IMG/VR virus record: IMGVR_UViG_3300012351_000007
Location: 21,699 to 85,698 of that record
From: a virus
Direction: 5' to 3' (one strand)
DNA: 64,000 nucleotides
Part shown: positions 17,321 to 26,325 of the stretch, piece by piece
Layout of the letters: each line of letters starts with the position of its first letter
How positions within the stretch are numbered: position 1 is the first letter of the stretch
The notes under the pieces: model-generated
The model's database searches: none
Seen by the model: only the letters and a program-made list of their open reading frames with translations
What the model was told of the DNA's origin: nothing
Made by a program: the position numbers and the translations under genes

Positions 17321-19218
17321 CAGCGACGACCTCCCGCCGCGACGAGCGCCGCATCGCTGCTCATCCCAAGACGTTTGAACGACTCGGCGAGGCTGGTCTC
17401 GAACTGCTTCGTCGCGTCCGGGCCAGCGGTGCCGGCGCCCAGGCCGGCGCCCACTCCGGTTACCCGGCCGTCCCCGGCGGCCTCCCGCAGCGACGCCACG
17501 TAGGTTTCCTCCGCCTTCGCCGCCTCGGCGACCGCGGTGCGGAACGTCGCCTCGTCGAGGCGCAGCACCTTCACCGCCGCCCCGTCGCGCAACTCGTCGG
17601 CCTCCGCGAGCGGCACATCCCGCACCGCCGCGGCCAACACCCGGTCCCGGGCGGCCAACGGAAGGTTGGACTCGGAAAGGATGCTCGACGCGATCGGCCG
17701 GGCCGCCTCCACGGCGGTCAGCCGGGCCAGCGACTGGCGCATCTCCTGCGCCTCCCGCACAGCGGTGTCGCGTTCCTGCTCGGCCTTCACGCGAGCCTGC
17801 TCGGCTTCGGTGACAGCGGCCGGCACCACGGCGGTGGCCTCGGTTGCCCCCGCCGCACCCGGCGCCGGGCCGGTGTTGGTTCCAGACACGCTGGACTCCT
17901 TCTCGGGTGGGTTGGGTTCGGCCGGCGGGGCGCCGCCCGTGACATCAGTGAGGGGAGGGGGTTCGGTCATCGGCTCGTCGGCCTCGACAAGTCCGGCACC
18001 GGTACAGGCCGGCACAGCGGCCTCGCCCATGCCAGCCATCCGCAGCAGCGACGGCGGCGGGTCTTCTTTCAACTGGGACCGGTACAGGCCGACCAGTTTG
18101 CGGGCGGCGGCCTTCTTCGCATCCGCAGACGCGTTCACCCCGCCCCGGCCACCGGCCAGCGCCGACGCAGCTGCGTGCACCCCGTTGCGGTTGACGGTGC
18201 CGTCGGGCTGCTTGACGGGTAGCTTGTAGCGGTCTTTCGAATCCGGGGAGCCCTGCCCGGTGTCGAGCAGGCATGCCCGCCGGTACTGCTCCGGGGTGTA
18301 ATCCGAGGCCGAGAATTGCGACCACGGGGTGTCGCTGACCTCACTCAGCGACAGAGCGGCCTCGGACACGGCCGTGCCGTCCTCGGGCGGGCCATCGTAG
18401 AGATCCCTGGTGAAGAGCTGACCTGCATCTTTCTCGACCCGGGCCGTCCACGCCTGCAAGGCGTCGCCGACCGCGTTGGACAGGGTGATCCGCTCATCGC
18501 GGGTCAACTGGCCGTTGCCGTACATCTGGTCCGCGATGTCGGTCAGCGCGCTGTGCAGTTGGGCTTCGATCCAGGCGCCGATGTTGCGCGCCTCCCGGAT
18601 CTGCACCCCACCCTCGCGGGCCGCCTCCACCAGGGAGACGAGCTTCCCGCCGGCGCCGGCCTTCGTCACGAAATCCACGGAGTAACCGCGGTCGATGGAC
18701 TCGATGACGATCCCCGACCGGTCGCCGACCTTCCCGACCGTGCCGGACCCGTCGCCGCGCACCGACAGGCCGACCGCATCGGCCAGCGCCTCCACCAACG
18801 GCACGGCGTGGGGGAAGACTTCGATGTCGGCGTACAGGCCATCACCCTCGTAGACGGGGGTGGACACGACGCGGCCGGCGAGGTCGCGGACGGACCGCTC
18901 TGGCCGGTCCGCAGACTCGGCGATCGACGGGTGATCCAGAAAGACCTGCGTGGTCCCCGCGGGCCAGGCCGTAGGGCCATCCCGCTCGAGCACCTTCGCT
19001 GGCCAGTAACCCGACGTCCCCCACCGGTCCCCTTCGATCAGCCGCGCCCGGTACCGTCGCCCACCGGCCGGCGTGAGGCTGCCCATGGTGGCCTCGGCGA
19101 TGGCAACCCGCTCGACGGTGGCCGCCGACTCGCGCAGTTGCACCGGAACCGGGAACGCCTTGCCGGGGGGCACCACGGCACCCCAGCCGGGGCGGCGCAG
19201 CTTACGGCGGTTCGACAC
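17320..19218 (-). CDS. capsid maturation protease and scaffold
   Basis: The 632-residue protein has a protease-like N-terminal part with candidate catalytic residues His96 (VFLDHP) and Ser152 (VGLSVRG), as in HK97-type prohead proteases. A middle region (about 330-400) has a short domain around KDRYKLPVKQPDG and ADAKKAAARKLVGLYR, seen in similar phage proteins. From about 430 to 480 it is Pro/Ala-rich, then about 485-560 is a coiled coil, which should act as the scaffold removed after assembly. It immediately precedes the decoration and capsid genes. Confidence 0.85.
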   Translation of the reverse strand: MSNRRKLRRPGWGAVVPPGKAFPVPVQLRESAATVERVAIAEATMGSLTPAGGRRYRARLIEGDRWGTSGYWPAKVLERDGPTAWPAGTTQVFLDHPSIAESADRPERSVRDLAGRVVSTPVYEGDGLYADIEVFPHAVPLVEALADAVGLSVRGDGSGTVGKVGDRSGIVIESIDRGYSVDFVTKAGAGGKLVSLVEAAREGGVQIREARNIGAWIEAQLHSALTDIADQMYGNGQLTRDERITLSNAVGDALQAWTARVEKDAGQLFTRDLYDGPPEDGTAVSEAALSLSEVSDTPWSQFSASDYTPEQYRRACLLDTGQGSPDSKDRYKLPVKQPDGTVNRNGVHAAASALAGGRGGVNASADAKKAAARKLVGLYRSQLKEDPPPSLLRMAGMGEAAVPACTGAGLVEADEPMTEPPPLTDVTGGAPPAEPNPPEKESSVSGTNTGPAPGAAGATEATAVVPAAVTEAEQARVKAEQERDTAVREAQEMRQSLARLTAVEAARPIASSILSESNLPLAARDRVLAAAVRDVPLAEADELRDGAAVKVLRLDEATFRTAVAEAAKAEETYVASLREAAGDGRVTGVGAGLGAGTAGPDATKQFETSLAESFKRLGMSSDAALVAAGGRR

Positions 19219-19243
19219 GACAGCGGCTCCCTCGGACGTGAAA

Positions 19244-19273
19244 GAGCCCCGACACGGGCTTGTGTCGGGGCTC
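19244..19273 (-). terminator. strong intrinsic terminator after HNH cassette
   Basis: Twelve perfectly paired bases (GAGCCCCGACAC with GTGTCGGGGCTC) around a 6-base loop are followed on the minus strand by TTT. It separates the HNH gene from the capsid protease gene, so the HNH gene seems to have its own transcription end. Confidence 0.75.
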
Positions 19274-19286
19274 AGGTGGGTGACCG

Positions 19287-20087
19287 CTAGGCGGCTAGAT
19301 CGGGGGTCAGAAGAGCAGGGCCTGATGAGTCAGCGCAGGGCGAGCGCCCTTGCTGCTGTTGCAGTGCCTGCACGCTGGGACGATCGGCCTTCCGGCGCAG
19401 ATAGTCGACAGCGGCGAGTAGCCGCTCAGGACTGTCCGCGAACATCCCGATCCCAACATTGCATTGAGGACATAGGAGTCCTCGGACCTGTCCACCAGCA
19501 TGGCAGTGGTCGACTACAAGGTAGGCTTCGGTGCTTCCGCAGGCTTCGCAGCCGTTTGCCTCGTCGAGCATCTTCCTGAACTCCGGCACAGAAAGGCCGT
19601 ACGTCCAGGCGCGGCGGGCGATGCCCTTGCACCTCATCGAGCAGTACATGGACCCCAGCGTGAACTCTTCACCTAAAGGGGCATCGCACATTACGCACGA
19701 GAGGATGCGGCCAGGGACGCCCATCCGAGATCTGCGACGACAGAGGCCGTCGCAGAAGATCTGCTTCCGACGCACGGCCACGCCGCAATGATGGCAGGAG
19801 CCGCTGGGTTTCCGAACCATCGTTACCGTTGGGCTTCCGTGCCTGTAGTTGCGCATGTAATGGCGTTCGCACCACGGACCCTTGGTCGAACGCTTGAACC
19901 TGTCACATCCGGCTATCTCGCACTGCCCAGCGGCTAGGAGCCGATCTCTGCGCCGCTCAGTTATTTCGGCCCGCTTGCACTGCACGGAACAGTGGACCGG
20001 CGGCCTGCCCTGCGTCTTCCGCGCGAACTCACTACCGCAGCGGCGGCAAGTCCCTCGCCTCGGTGCGGTAGGCGTAAGCTTCCGCAT
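19287..20087 (-). CDS. HNH / endonuclease VII-type homing-like nuclease
   Basis: The 266-residue protein has several Cys pairs (CRRCGSEF, CSVQCK, CEIAGC, CHHCGV, CVMCDA) in successive zinc ribbons, then a C-terminal endonuclease VII/HNH domain: CEACG, then LVVDHCH-GG-VRGLLCPQCN with the DHCH metal site. The ATG at 20087 has a TTGGAGTCGAAC ribosome binding site. It lies alone between the MuF-like and protease genes with a terminator after it, which fits a free-standing homing endonuclease or moron. Packaging-linked nicking is an alternative role. Confidence 0.85.
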   Translation of the reverse strand: MRKLTPTAPRRGTCRRCGSEFARKTQGRPPVHCSVQCKRAEITERRRDRLLAAGQCEIAGCDRFKRSTKGPWCERHYMRNYRHGSPTVTMVRKPSGSCHHCGVAVRRKQIFCDGLCRRRSRMGVPGRILSCVMCDAPLGEEFTLGSMYCSMRCKGIARRAWTYGLSVPEFRKMLDEANGCEACGSTEAYLVVDHCHAGGQVRGLLCPQCNVGIGMFADSPERLLAAVDYLRRKADRPSVQALQQQQGRSPCADSSGPALLTPDLAA

Positions 20088-20218
20088 GTTCGACTCCAAC
20101 TAGTCGGACCACAGCCCGGGAGCGTCACCAGCGCTCGCCGGGCCCTTACGTGCCCATTATGCCGTACACATGTGCCATCCGACGGCCAACACCCTTGCGG
20201 CCCAACGACTTCTCTCGG

Positions 20219-21307
20219 TCAGGCGGCGAGACGGGAGCGCTGGTTGGCGAGGCGTTGCAGGTCCCGCAGCGGCGTCGGCACGTAGGACGGTCGCCATGCG
20301 CTGGACTCGCGGCGGGTGGCCAGGTCGTCCCACGTGATCCGGCCAGCGCGGAGAAGATCCAATCTGGCCGCGCCGAGGATGCCTACCTGGACCTCTTCGG
20401 ACTGGGCGTCGAACCAGGCACGTGCGTCGGGGAACTGGTCGGGTGGTTCGTCGTCGCCGAGGCCCAGTTCGCGCCACGACTTGAGGGTGGGCACCCGCTG
20501 ACAGCGGCCCTGCTGGTGGTCGATCGGACCGGCCTCGGACAGGGCGTGCTGCGATCCATCCATCGACAGGCATGAGGCACAGACCCGGCTGTCGATCTTT
20601 GCCGACCAGCGCCACCCGGCGAGCACGTCGGCGTTGGCCATGTCCACGTACTGCCCCGCGACACGGTGCGAGTCGAGGATCTCGGTACGCGAGATGATCA
20701 ACGCCCGGGTGAGACCGCCACCCTCGAAGGCGCCCTGTACCCGGTCCACCATCGCCTTCGCCACGGTCTCCGGGTCGTCGCCCAACGCCACCCCGCGGAC
20801 CAGTTCCCGGCGCATCGCCTCACCGGCCTGCGCCGACAGGGGGCGGGCGGCCGATTCGATCTGCTGCCCGCAGCGAGCGACCATCACATCCACGGCGCGC
20901 GGCGGGATCTTGCCGGCGACCCGGGCCGCTGCATCGGCGCGCTGCGCGGCGGGTAGTTGGGAGGCGATCAGCCGGGCCTCGCCCTGTACCGTCGCCTCAA
21001 CAGCCCTCGCTGCGGCGTCCTTCACCGATGTAGCGGTGCGCAACCCCAACCGGTCCAGCGCATCCGATGCGGCGGCGAGAACCGTCTGCACGCCGGGGAT
21101 GCGGGCCAGTTCCCACCGGCCCGGCCAGCGTCCCGCACGTACCGCCGTCACGGCGACCGAAGTTGCGGCAGCGAGCATCGGCGGGGTTAGCAGCGCCCAG
21201 GCGGCCACCCATGCGGCGGTCAGGTCCCGGGTGGTGCCGTCGGCTTCGGTGCCCACGTCGTTGCGTAGTTGCGCCGAGTCCTGAAGCGTGGCGGCGGTGA
21301 CCGGCAC
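20219..21307 (-). CDS. MuF-like minor head protein
   Basis: The 362-residue protein lies directly after the portal gene. Its C-terminal half has the MuF-type signature: ALIISRTEILDSHR followed by WSAKIDSRVCASCLSMDG and a DHQQGRCQR segment, which includes C-x2-C and H-x5-C positions as in the SPP1 gp7/Mu F family. MuF proteins are attached to the portal and enter the head in small numbers. The N-terminal half is alpha-helical. Confidence 0.88.
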   Translation of the reverse strand: MPVTAATLQDSAQLRNDVGTEADGTTRDLTAAWVAAWALLTPPMLAAATSVAVTAVRAGRWPGRWELARIPGVQTVLAAASDALDRLGLRTATSVKDAAARAVEATVQGEARLIASQLPAAQRADAAARVAGKIPPRAVDVMVARCGQQIESAARPLSAQAGEAMRRELVRGVALGDDPETVAKAMVDRVQGAFEGGGLTRALIISRTEILDSHRVAGQYVDMANADVLAGWRWSAKIDSRVCASCLSMDGSQHALSEAGPIDHQQGRCQRVPTLKSWRELGLGDDEPPDQFPDARAWFDAQSEEVQVGILGAARLDLLRAGRITWDDLATRRESSAWRPSYVPTPLRDLQRLANQRSRLAA

Positions 21308-22987
21308 CTACGTGCTCGCTGGCTGGGTCACGGCGCCGTCCGGGTTCCCGTCGGCGGTGGTTCCGTCCCCCGGTGGGGTGTCGGCCCCCGACATTGGCCC
21401 TGTTCCGGCCGTAGCGGGGTCCTGCCCGGTGCGGGCCAGCCCTGCGGCCGTCTGCCCGAGACTGGTAGGCGCGGACGGCCAGATGAAGTTCCCGTCCTCG
21501 TCGACCTGCGCGGCCACCAGCTCATCGGTTCTGGCCACCCCCATCGCCGTCAAAAGCAGCCGCAGGATCTCCTCGGGCCGGACGGTGCCGGTCGAGTCGG
21601 CCTGCACGATCGCCTGCACCAGCGACAGCGGATCCACCGTCGCCAACTCCGGCCAGGTGATGTCGATCGTGTCGGGGGTGTCCCCGTCCAGGATCACCGT
21701 TTCCCGGTCGTTCTCATCCCGCGTGATCCTGCCCTTGAGGGCGCCCTTCGGCGCGCGCACCGACTCGGCGATCACATGGTCGAGGATCGAGCGCAGGAAC
21801 TCCGACCACAGGGTTTGGCGTTGCGCCATCTCCAGTTCGGTCGGCTGGTCCAGGGTTTCCGCGGTTGCCCGCGCGCCGGTCTGGCCGGGGTCGGCCAGCA
21901 GCATCGTCACCGGCACACCCAACGCCGCAGCGACCATCATTGCCAGGGGCCGGCCGGATTCGGCGTCGATGGTGGCACCGGACTTGGGGATGGCCTCCAG
22001 TGACGCATCGGCCGGCATGATCGCCGTCGCCCCCGACGACAGCGGCAGCCCGGTCGCCGGGTCGATCGACGGCGCAGCGGCTATCTTCGCCCTGGCCTGA
22101 CCTGCGGCCTGACCCTTCGCGGTCAACCTCCACGCAAACCGCGACAGCGACTTGACCAGCCTCGCCCAGTCCTCCAGGAACTCCTTGTACGCCTTCGCCC
22201 AGTCGATCGCGGCATACACGTCCGGTACCCCACGGCGCCAGCCCAGCGGCACGTTGACGGCGAGGTGCACGATCGGGGAGTCCCACGCGATGGGGATCCC
22301 GCCGAACGCCGCCGGCCGCTGCGTGGGCCGGTAGCCGACCGCGGGGTAGAACCGTTCCCGCAGCGTCGGGTTCACGGTCCCCGTCTGGTTGTCGAGGGCC
22401 ATCTCGTTCCAGCGGCGGTGGTAGTACCACGGTTCGGTGGCGTCGTCCGGGTTGCAGATCACGTCGGCGATCTCGTCGGCAACCACCGTCCGTGCCTGCA
22501 CGGTGCCCGTCAGGGGCTTCGTGAACAGGACCACGAAGATTTCCCCGTCGTGGCCAAGTGCCCGCTCCAACTGCTCCCGCGCGGCCGGACCCGTCACGGC
22601 ACGCCGGTTGCCCCGGTCGTCGAGGAAGGCTTGGATGACCGCGTTGACGTCCTGCTCACCGCTGTTGCGCCCATCGGCGCGGGCGGCGAGCTCGACCCCC
22701 TGGCCATGGACATATGCGACCTTAAGGGACAACCCCCGGCGCACCAATGGGCTCTTCAGGGCGTATATCCGGCATATCGCCCGAAGTTGGCGCAGACCCT
22801 CGGGGCGGAACTCGACCTCGGCCAGCGCTGTGAGTCGCACCCAGCCTGGGTCAAAGAGCTGGCGCTCAAGGTCAACTAGACTTTCCTGGAGCAATTCCAC
22901 TGTGGACCGTTCGCGGTCCAGATCCTCCCGCAGTTCCGCCTCGCGCATCTTGCGCTTCGACGGGGCAGCGAGGGCAGGGGTGGACAC
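21308..22987 (-). CDS. portal protein
   Basis: The 559-residue protein lies between terminase and MuF genes in the standard order. Its N-terminal 60 residues are a coiled coil; the body carries the portal-like features AICRIYALKSPLVRRGLSLK, EIFVVLFTKPLTGTV and a wing/stem/crown arrangement, ending with a Pro/Gly/Thr-rich tail. It forms the dodecameric DNA channel at one head vertex and is the docking site for terminase. Confidence 0.9.
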   Translation of the reverse strand: MSTPALAAPSKRKMREAELREDLDRERSTVELLQESLVDLERQLFDPGWVRLTALAEVEFRPEGLRQLRAICRIYALKSPLVRRGLSLKVAYVHGQGVELAARADGRNSGEQDVNAVIQAFLDDRGNRRAVTGPAAREQLERALGHDGEIFVVLFTKPLTGTVQARTVVADEIADVICNPDDATEPWYYHRRWNEMALDNQTGTVNPTLRERFYPAVGYRPTQRPAAFGGIPIAWDSPIVHLAVNVPLGWRRGVPDVYAAIDWAKAYKEFLEDWARLVKSLSRFAWRLTAKGQAAGQARAKIAAAPSIDPATGLPLSSGATAIMPADASLEAIPKSGATIDAESGRPLAMMVAAALGVPVTMLLADPGQTGARATAETLDQPTELEMAQRQTLWSEFLRSILDHVIAESVRAPKGALKGRITRDENDRETVILDGDTPDTIDITWPELATVDPLSLVQAIVQADSTGTVRPEEILRLLLTAMGVARTDELVAAQVDEDGNFIWPSAPTSLGQTAAGLARTGQDPATAGTGPMSGADTPPGDGTTADGNPDGAVTQPAST

Positions 22988-23002
22988 TCGGCACCCCCAG
23001 CG

Positions 23003-23182
23003 TCAGTCGAACAGGTCCGGATCGCAGCGGGTACAGCCACCGAAGGCGCCGAGGGGCTGCGGGCCGCTGTCCATCAGGGCGTACACGTCAACGACGAGGC
23101 GGGCCGACGTGAGGCAGCGGTCGCACCACTCCCGACGCGGCTCACCCGTAGCCGTGTGGATGTAGACCACCTGCTCGGCCAC
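23003..23182 (-). CDS. small zinc-ribbon protein
   Basis: The 59-residue product has two CxxC-like pairs, WCDRCL and GGCTRCD, that should form one zinc ribbon. A GTG at 23182 is preferred because it begins the conserved part. It lies between the portal gene and the disrupted gene. It is not recognised beyond this. Confidence 0.6.
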   Translation of the reverse strand: MAEQVVYIHTATGEPRREWCDRCLTSARLVVDVYALMDSGPQPLGAFGGCTRCDPDLFD

Positions 23183-23198
23183 GCCCACCCCTTGCCGC

Positions 23199-23856
23199 TC
23201 AGACCCGCTCCGGCCAGTGCCACGTGCCGCCGTGGAGTTTGGCCTCGCGCCATCCGCAGGAGCATTGACTTCCTCCACCGCCGTGAACGGCGGGGATTCC
23301 CTCCGTGCTGCGCGTGGAACGCACAACGCCCGGGTGGGTTCCTGGTTCATCGCAGTCCGCCCGGGCAAGCCCAGGTCTTACGTCTACTCCGCAGGCGTTT
23401 TCCGTCTCCGCAAGCCCTGCGGCGACGTTTGGTGCGTCGGGCTCCAGCTTGGTTATCGCTGGAGCCCGGCCGGACGGTACCACAGTCAAGGGCACTGCTC
23501 GGGCCTTGGCGGCCCTCCCAGCGCGGGCCTTCACCCCCGCCCTCAAGGGCGGAGCACTGGCCCGCATCCCGGTAGCGCATGGGGTTGCCGTGGATCTCCG
23601 GGTTCAGGCAGTCGGGTGATTCGGGCTCCTCTGCACCCTCGTCGTACCGGCAGCCACCGGCCGCGAGCGAATGCAGGAAGATGCCCGTCGGGTTCAGTAC
23701 CGCCAGGACAACGCGCTCGCCGCCGAGACTGCGCGGCACGCCAAGCTCGACCTCGGTCACGATGGCTGCGCGGCACTCTGACCTGAACTCGCCACCCGGG
23801 GTTCCGAACGAGACATAGTGCACGACGCGGCCGACCGACGGCTGCTGGTCAACCAC
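23199..23856 (-). pseudogene. hypothetical gene split by a mini-IS insertion
   Basis: The 5' part (from 23856, MVDQQPSVGRVVHYVSFGTPGG onward to RYRDAGQCS) and the 3' part (CGWREAKL-HGGTWHWPERV, ending at 23199) fit together into one protein of about 120 residues if the 292 bp at 23265-23556 is removed. The joined product starts with a GRVVHYVSFG motif and ends in GTWHWPERV, a combination I recall from small hypothetical proteins of actinomycetes and their phages. Both junctions carry the same TGCTCC hexamer on the minus strand. The function is unknown. Confidence 0.7.
23265..23556 (-). mobile_element. miniature IS200/IS605-family element with TnpB 3' remnant
   Basis: About 290 bp split a phage gene and are flanked by the hexamer GGAGCA (plus strand 23259-23264 and 23551-23556). 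Read on the minus strand, one end has the hairpin CCGCCC-TTGA-GGGCGG and the other ends with CCGCCGTTCACGGCGG, GGAGG and AAGTCAA, the palindrome-plus-tail form of IS605-type right ends. Between them a frame on the minus strand (LAETENACGVDVRPG, then EPGTHP) looks like the C-terminal remnant of a TnpB protein. The omega-RNA of such elements overlaps the end of tnpB and the right end, so this piece may keep an omega-RNA-like sequence; that is inference. Confidence 0.7.
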
Positions 23857-23867
23857 AGGCGCTCCGT

Positions 23868-25360
23868 TCAGTACAGGCTGATCAGCGCCTCGTCCTCGGT
23901 GTCTTCCTCTTCGAGGACCCGGTCGTCGAGCAGCAGCGGGTTGAGTAGCAGCCGGTTCAACGCCTGCGACATGGCGTCCACCCGGTCATCGTTCGCCGAG
24001 AAGGGGAAACCTGCGCATTCCTCCACAACCTCGCCGACCCACGGGGCCAGTTCGGGGGCCGGCAAGAACACGTTGCCGGCCTGGACGAACGGCGACACGG
24101 CTGCGGCACGGGCCTTCTTCGACCCGTCCGGCTCGACCGGGATCAGCCCGGCGACGGTGCGCCGCAGGGCGTTGACGACGGCTGGGCCGTTGGCCTTGTC
24201 CTCAACGAGTTTCGCGGCAGCCTGCGGCCAGCGGGCCGAAAGCGTACGGACCTTCAGGCAGGTGGTGACGAAGTCCATCCGGTCGTGCACCTGGTCAAGC
24301 AGGTACGCCTGCACGCCACGGCGGCCCCACACCTGCCCGCACACGAAGTCTGTCCCGGCAGAGTCCTTGAAGGTCATATCCCACGAGGCGATCAGCTCAT
24401 CGAAACCGACCGCGATCCGGGTACCCTCGTCGCGTTCCGTCCACTGCGGTGTGTCGTAGTAGCGCCACCACTCGCGTTGGAAGATGTTGCCGGCGACCGG
24501 GTTGGGCTTGCCCTGAAACAGGGCCGTCCACGACTCGGCGCCGACTTCCTTCTTCTTCTTCTCCCAGTCGACGACGGTACGGCCGCGGGTGGACTGCATG
24601 TACTCGCCGGGCTGCCGGCCCAGCGGGTCCGTCTCGCCCTTCTCGGGGCGGTGGTCGGCCTGGGCCGGGATGTTGATGACCCGCCAATGGTCGGGGCCGT
24701 CTTCCTTCAGCCGCCAGCCGGTCAGGTCGTCATGCGTCCAGCGCGTCTGGATGATCACCACGGCGACACCGGGGCCGAGTCGGGGGATCGCCACATCGGT
24801 GTAGAAGTCCTCGACGGTTTCCCGCCACGCCGGGGATTCGGCCGCCTCACGGTCCTTGTACGGGTCGTCGATGATCAGCAGGTCGACGGGGCGGGACGTG
24901 AGCGAGCCACGGATCCCGACGCAGTACACGCCACCCTGACGGCTGGCGATCTCCCACTCGTTCGCCGCCGCCGAGTCGGGGTTGACCGACAGGCCGAGAC
25001 GGTCGCCGTGCAGCATGATGTCGTCGCGGATGAACCGGCCCCACCGGCGGGCGACGGTGTGGGCGTAGGACACGATCGCGATGCGGGTGTCCGGGTTGCG
25101 GTGCAGCACCCACTCCGGGAAACGCCGGGAGGTGCGCTGGCTTTTCCCTCCTGAGGCGCCAGGGAGATCATTAACCGTTCGCAGCGGCCCTCGGCCACGT
25201 CAATCAGCGCCGCATCGATCAGGCCAAGGGCTGGCGTCTGGACGGTACGCGGGTCGAGCGCCCTGGCAAGGTCACCCGGTGTCGGCCACTGCGACACCCG
25301 GGGGCCAGTCGGCTCGAATAGGCGTGCCGCAGCCTCCCACGCGGACAACGTCCCGGTCAT
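23868..25360 (-). CDS. terL: terminase large subunit, read across a -1 frame change
   Basis: Two frames together encode one terminase of about 497 residues. The first frame starts at the ATG 25360 (overlapping the small subunit stop as ATGA) and covers residues 1-73; the second covers the rest to 23868. A -1 shift at GGGAAAA (25142-25148) joins them to give the Walker A motif LAPQEGKS (residues 67-74) and then QRTSRRFPEWV. Walker B is LLIIDDP (about 161-167). The nuclease domain begins near SWDMTFKD (about residue 325) and has later acidic motifs. The enzyme cuts and packages phage DNA using ATP. Without a frameshift the first frame gives a 161-residue dead product. Confidence 0.85.
25142..25148 (-). 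promoter_or_regulatory. GGGAAAA slippery heptamer inside terminase Walker A
   Basis: In the zero frame the heptamer is G GGA AAA, a canonical X XXY YYZ slippery site; a -1 slip reads GGG AAA AGC and restores Gly-Lys-Ser. A possible stem follows within a few bases (CAGCGC pairing with GTGCTG, enclosing CTCC with GGAG). A single missing A in a sequencing homopolymer would produce the same picture, so programmed use is not proven. Confidence 0.5.
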
Positions 25361-25962
25361 GCCGCCACCGCCCTCAGGTGCCGAGGGACCACCGTCGCAA
25401 CCTTCGCCTGCTGCTCCGCAGACAGGCCGAGGTCGTCGAGGATGGCCCGGATCACCGAGGCGAGTAGTTGGCCCTGTTGCTCGGCCAGCCGCACCCGGCG
25501 TTCCTCCACGCCAGCCTGGATGGCCGCCTTGCACACGTCGAGCAGGTGCCGGCGTTCTTTGTAGTACAGGTCCAGCCACACGTTCGGCGCCGCAGCATGG
25601 GTCACGTCAACCCCGACGAACTCCCCGGCGCCCTTGTCGACCTCTTCCGTCTTCCCCCAGACCAGCGCATCACGTTCGATGGCCTGGACCTGCTGGCGTA
25701 GCCACGCCACATGCCCGGCGGTCCACTTCACCTCGTCGAGAAGAGCCTCCGTAGGGGACACATCGACGGGAAGGCCGTAGGTCTGTACCGCCTGCTCCGC
25801 CGCCTCGTCCTGAAGCCGCCGTTCGGCGGCAGCCAGGGCGCGAGGCGAGTTGCCGCCGTGAGACTCGCACACCTGCTGGCCGTGGCGGGGCCACTTGCCG
25901 CACGGCTGGCCGTTGCGCTTCCTGGCCTTGCACTTCGACCTAGGTCCGATGGGTTCGCTCAT
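25357..25962 (-). CDS. terminase small subunit-like protein
   Basis: The 201-residue protein (ATG at 25962) opens with a basic zinc-knuckle-like segment CKARKRNGQPC...VCESHGG (residues about 10-40), followed by long helices and an EALLDEVKWTAGHVAWLRQQ core. It lies directly before the large subunit with a 4-base ATGA overlap. Small terminase subunits with this kind of N-terminal Cys/His segment are frequent in actinophages; they recognise the packaging site. Confidence 0.75.
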   Translation of the reverse strand: MSEPIGPRSKCKARKRNGQPCGKWPRHGQQVCESHGGNSPRALAAAERRLQDEAAEQAVQTYGLPVDVSPTEALLDEVKWTAGHVAWLRQQVQAIERDALVWGKTEEVDKGAGEFVGVDVTHAAAPNVWLDLYYKERRHLLDVCKAAIQAGVEERRVRLAEQQGQLLASVIRAILDDLGLSAEQQAKVATVVPRHLRAVAA

Positions 25963-26192
25963 GCCGCTGGGTCCGATGGGTTGACGGAACGGGGAGCGCC
26001 GTCCCGGGCCTCGACGTGCGTCACGTAGGCGTCCCGCCACCTGCGGGCGGCGTCCTGCCACTCGGGGGTCTGCGACTCCCAGCCGCCGTCAACGGAGGTG
26101 ATCAGCCCACAGGCGGTGTCCAGCAGCCACTCGGCGGCAGCGTAGGAAACGGTCACATCCGGGCCGGGTGGCCGTCCCCTGCGACGCGACAT
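25959..26192 (-). CDS. small hypothetical protein before terminase
   Basis: The 77-residue protein starts MSRRRGRPPGPDVTVSY and has an amphipathic helical core (DAARRWRDAYVTHVEA). Its stop overlaps the start of the small terminase gene by the ATGA type. It is not recognised. The basic N-terminus suggests DNA or RNA contact (inference). Confidence 0.6.
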   Translation of the reverse strand: MSRRRGRPPGPDVTVSYAAAEWLLDTACGLITSVDGGWESQTPEWQDAARRWRDAYVTHVEARDGAPRSVNPSDPAA

Positions 26193-26199
26193 GGCCCGT

Positions 26200-26325
26200 T
26201 CAGGCCCGGACGGTGATGGCGTAGCCGATGACGGTCGGGTCGTCGTCGGAGCGGGTGATCCGGCCGACATCGACGAACGCCTCGAAGTGCTCGTGGGGGC
26301 AGGCGCGGTCAAGGTCGGCGGTCAC
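26200..26325 (-). CDS. 41-residue hypothetical protein
   Basis: The frame starts with a GTG overlapping the stop of the nuclease-like gene (GTGA) and encodes a small acidic protein with a CPHEHFEAFVDVGRITR segment. It probably belongs to the packaging-region operon. No function can be assigned. Confidence 0.5.
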   Translation of the reverse strand: MTADLDRACPHEHFEAFVDVGRITRSDDDPTVIGYAITVRA

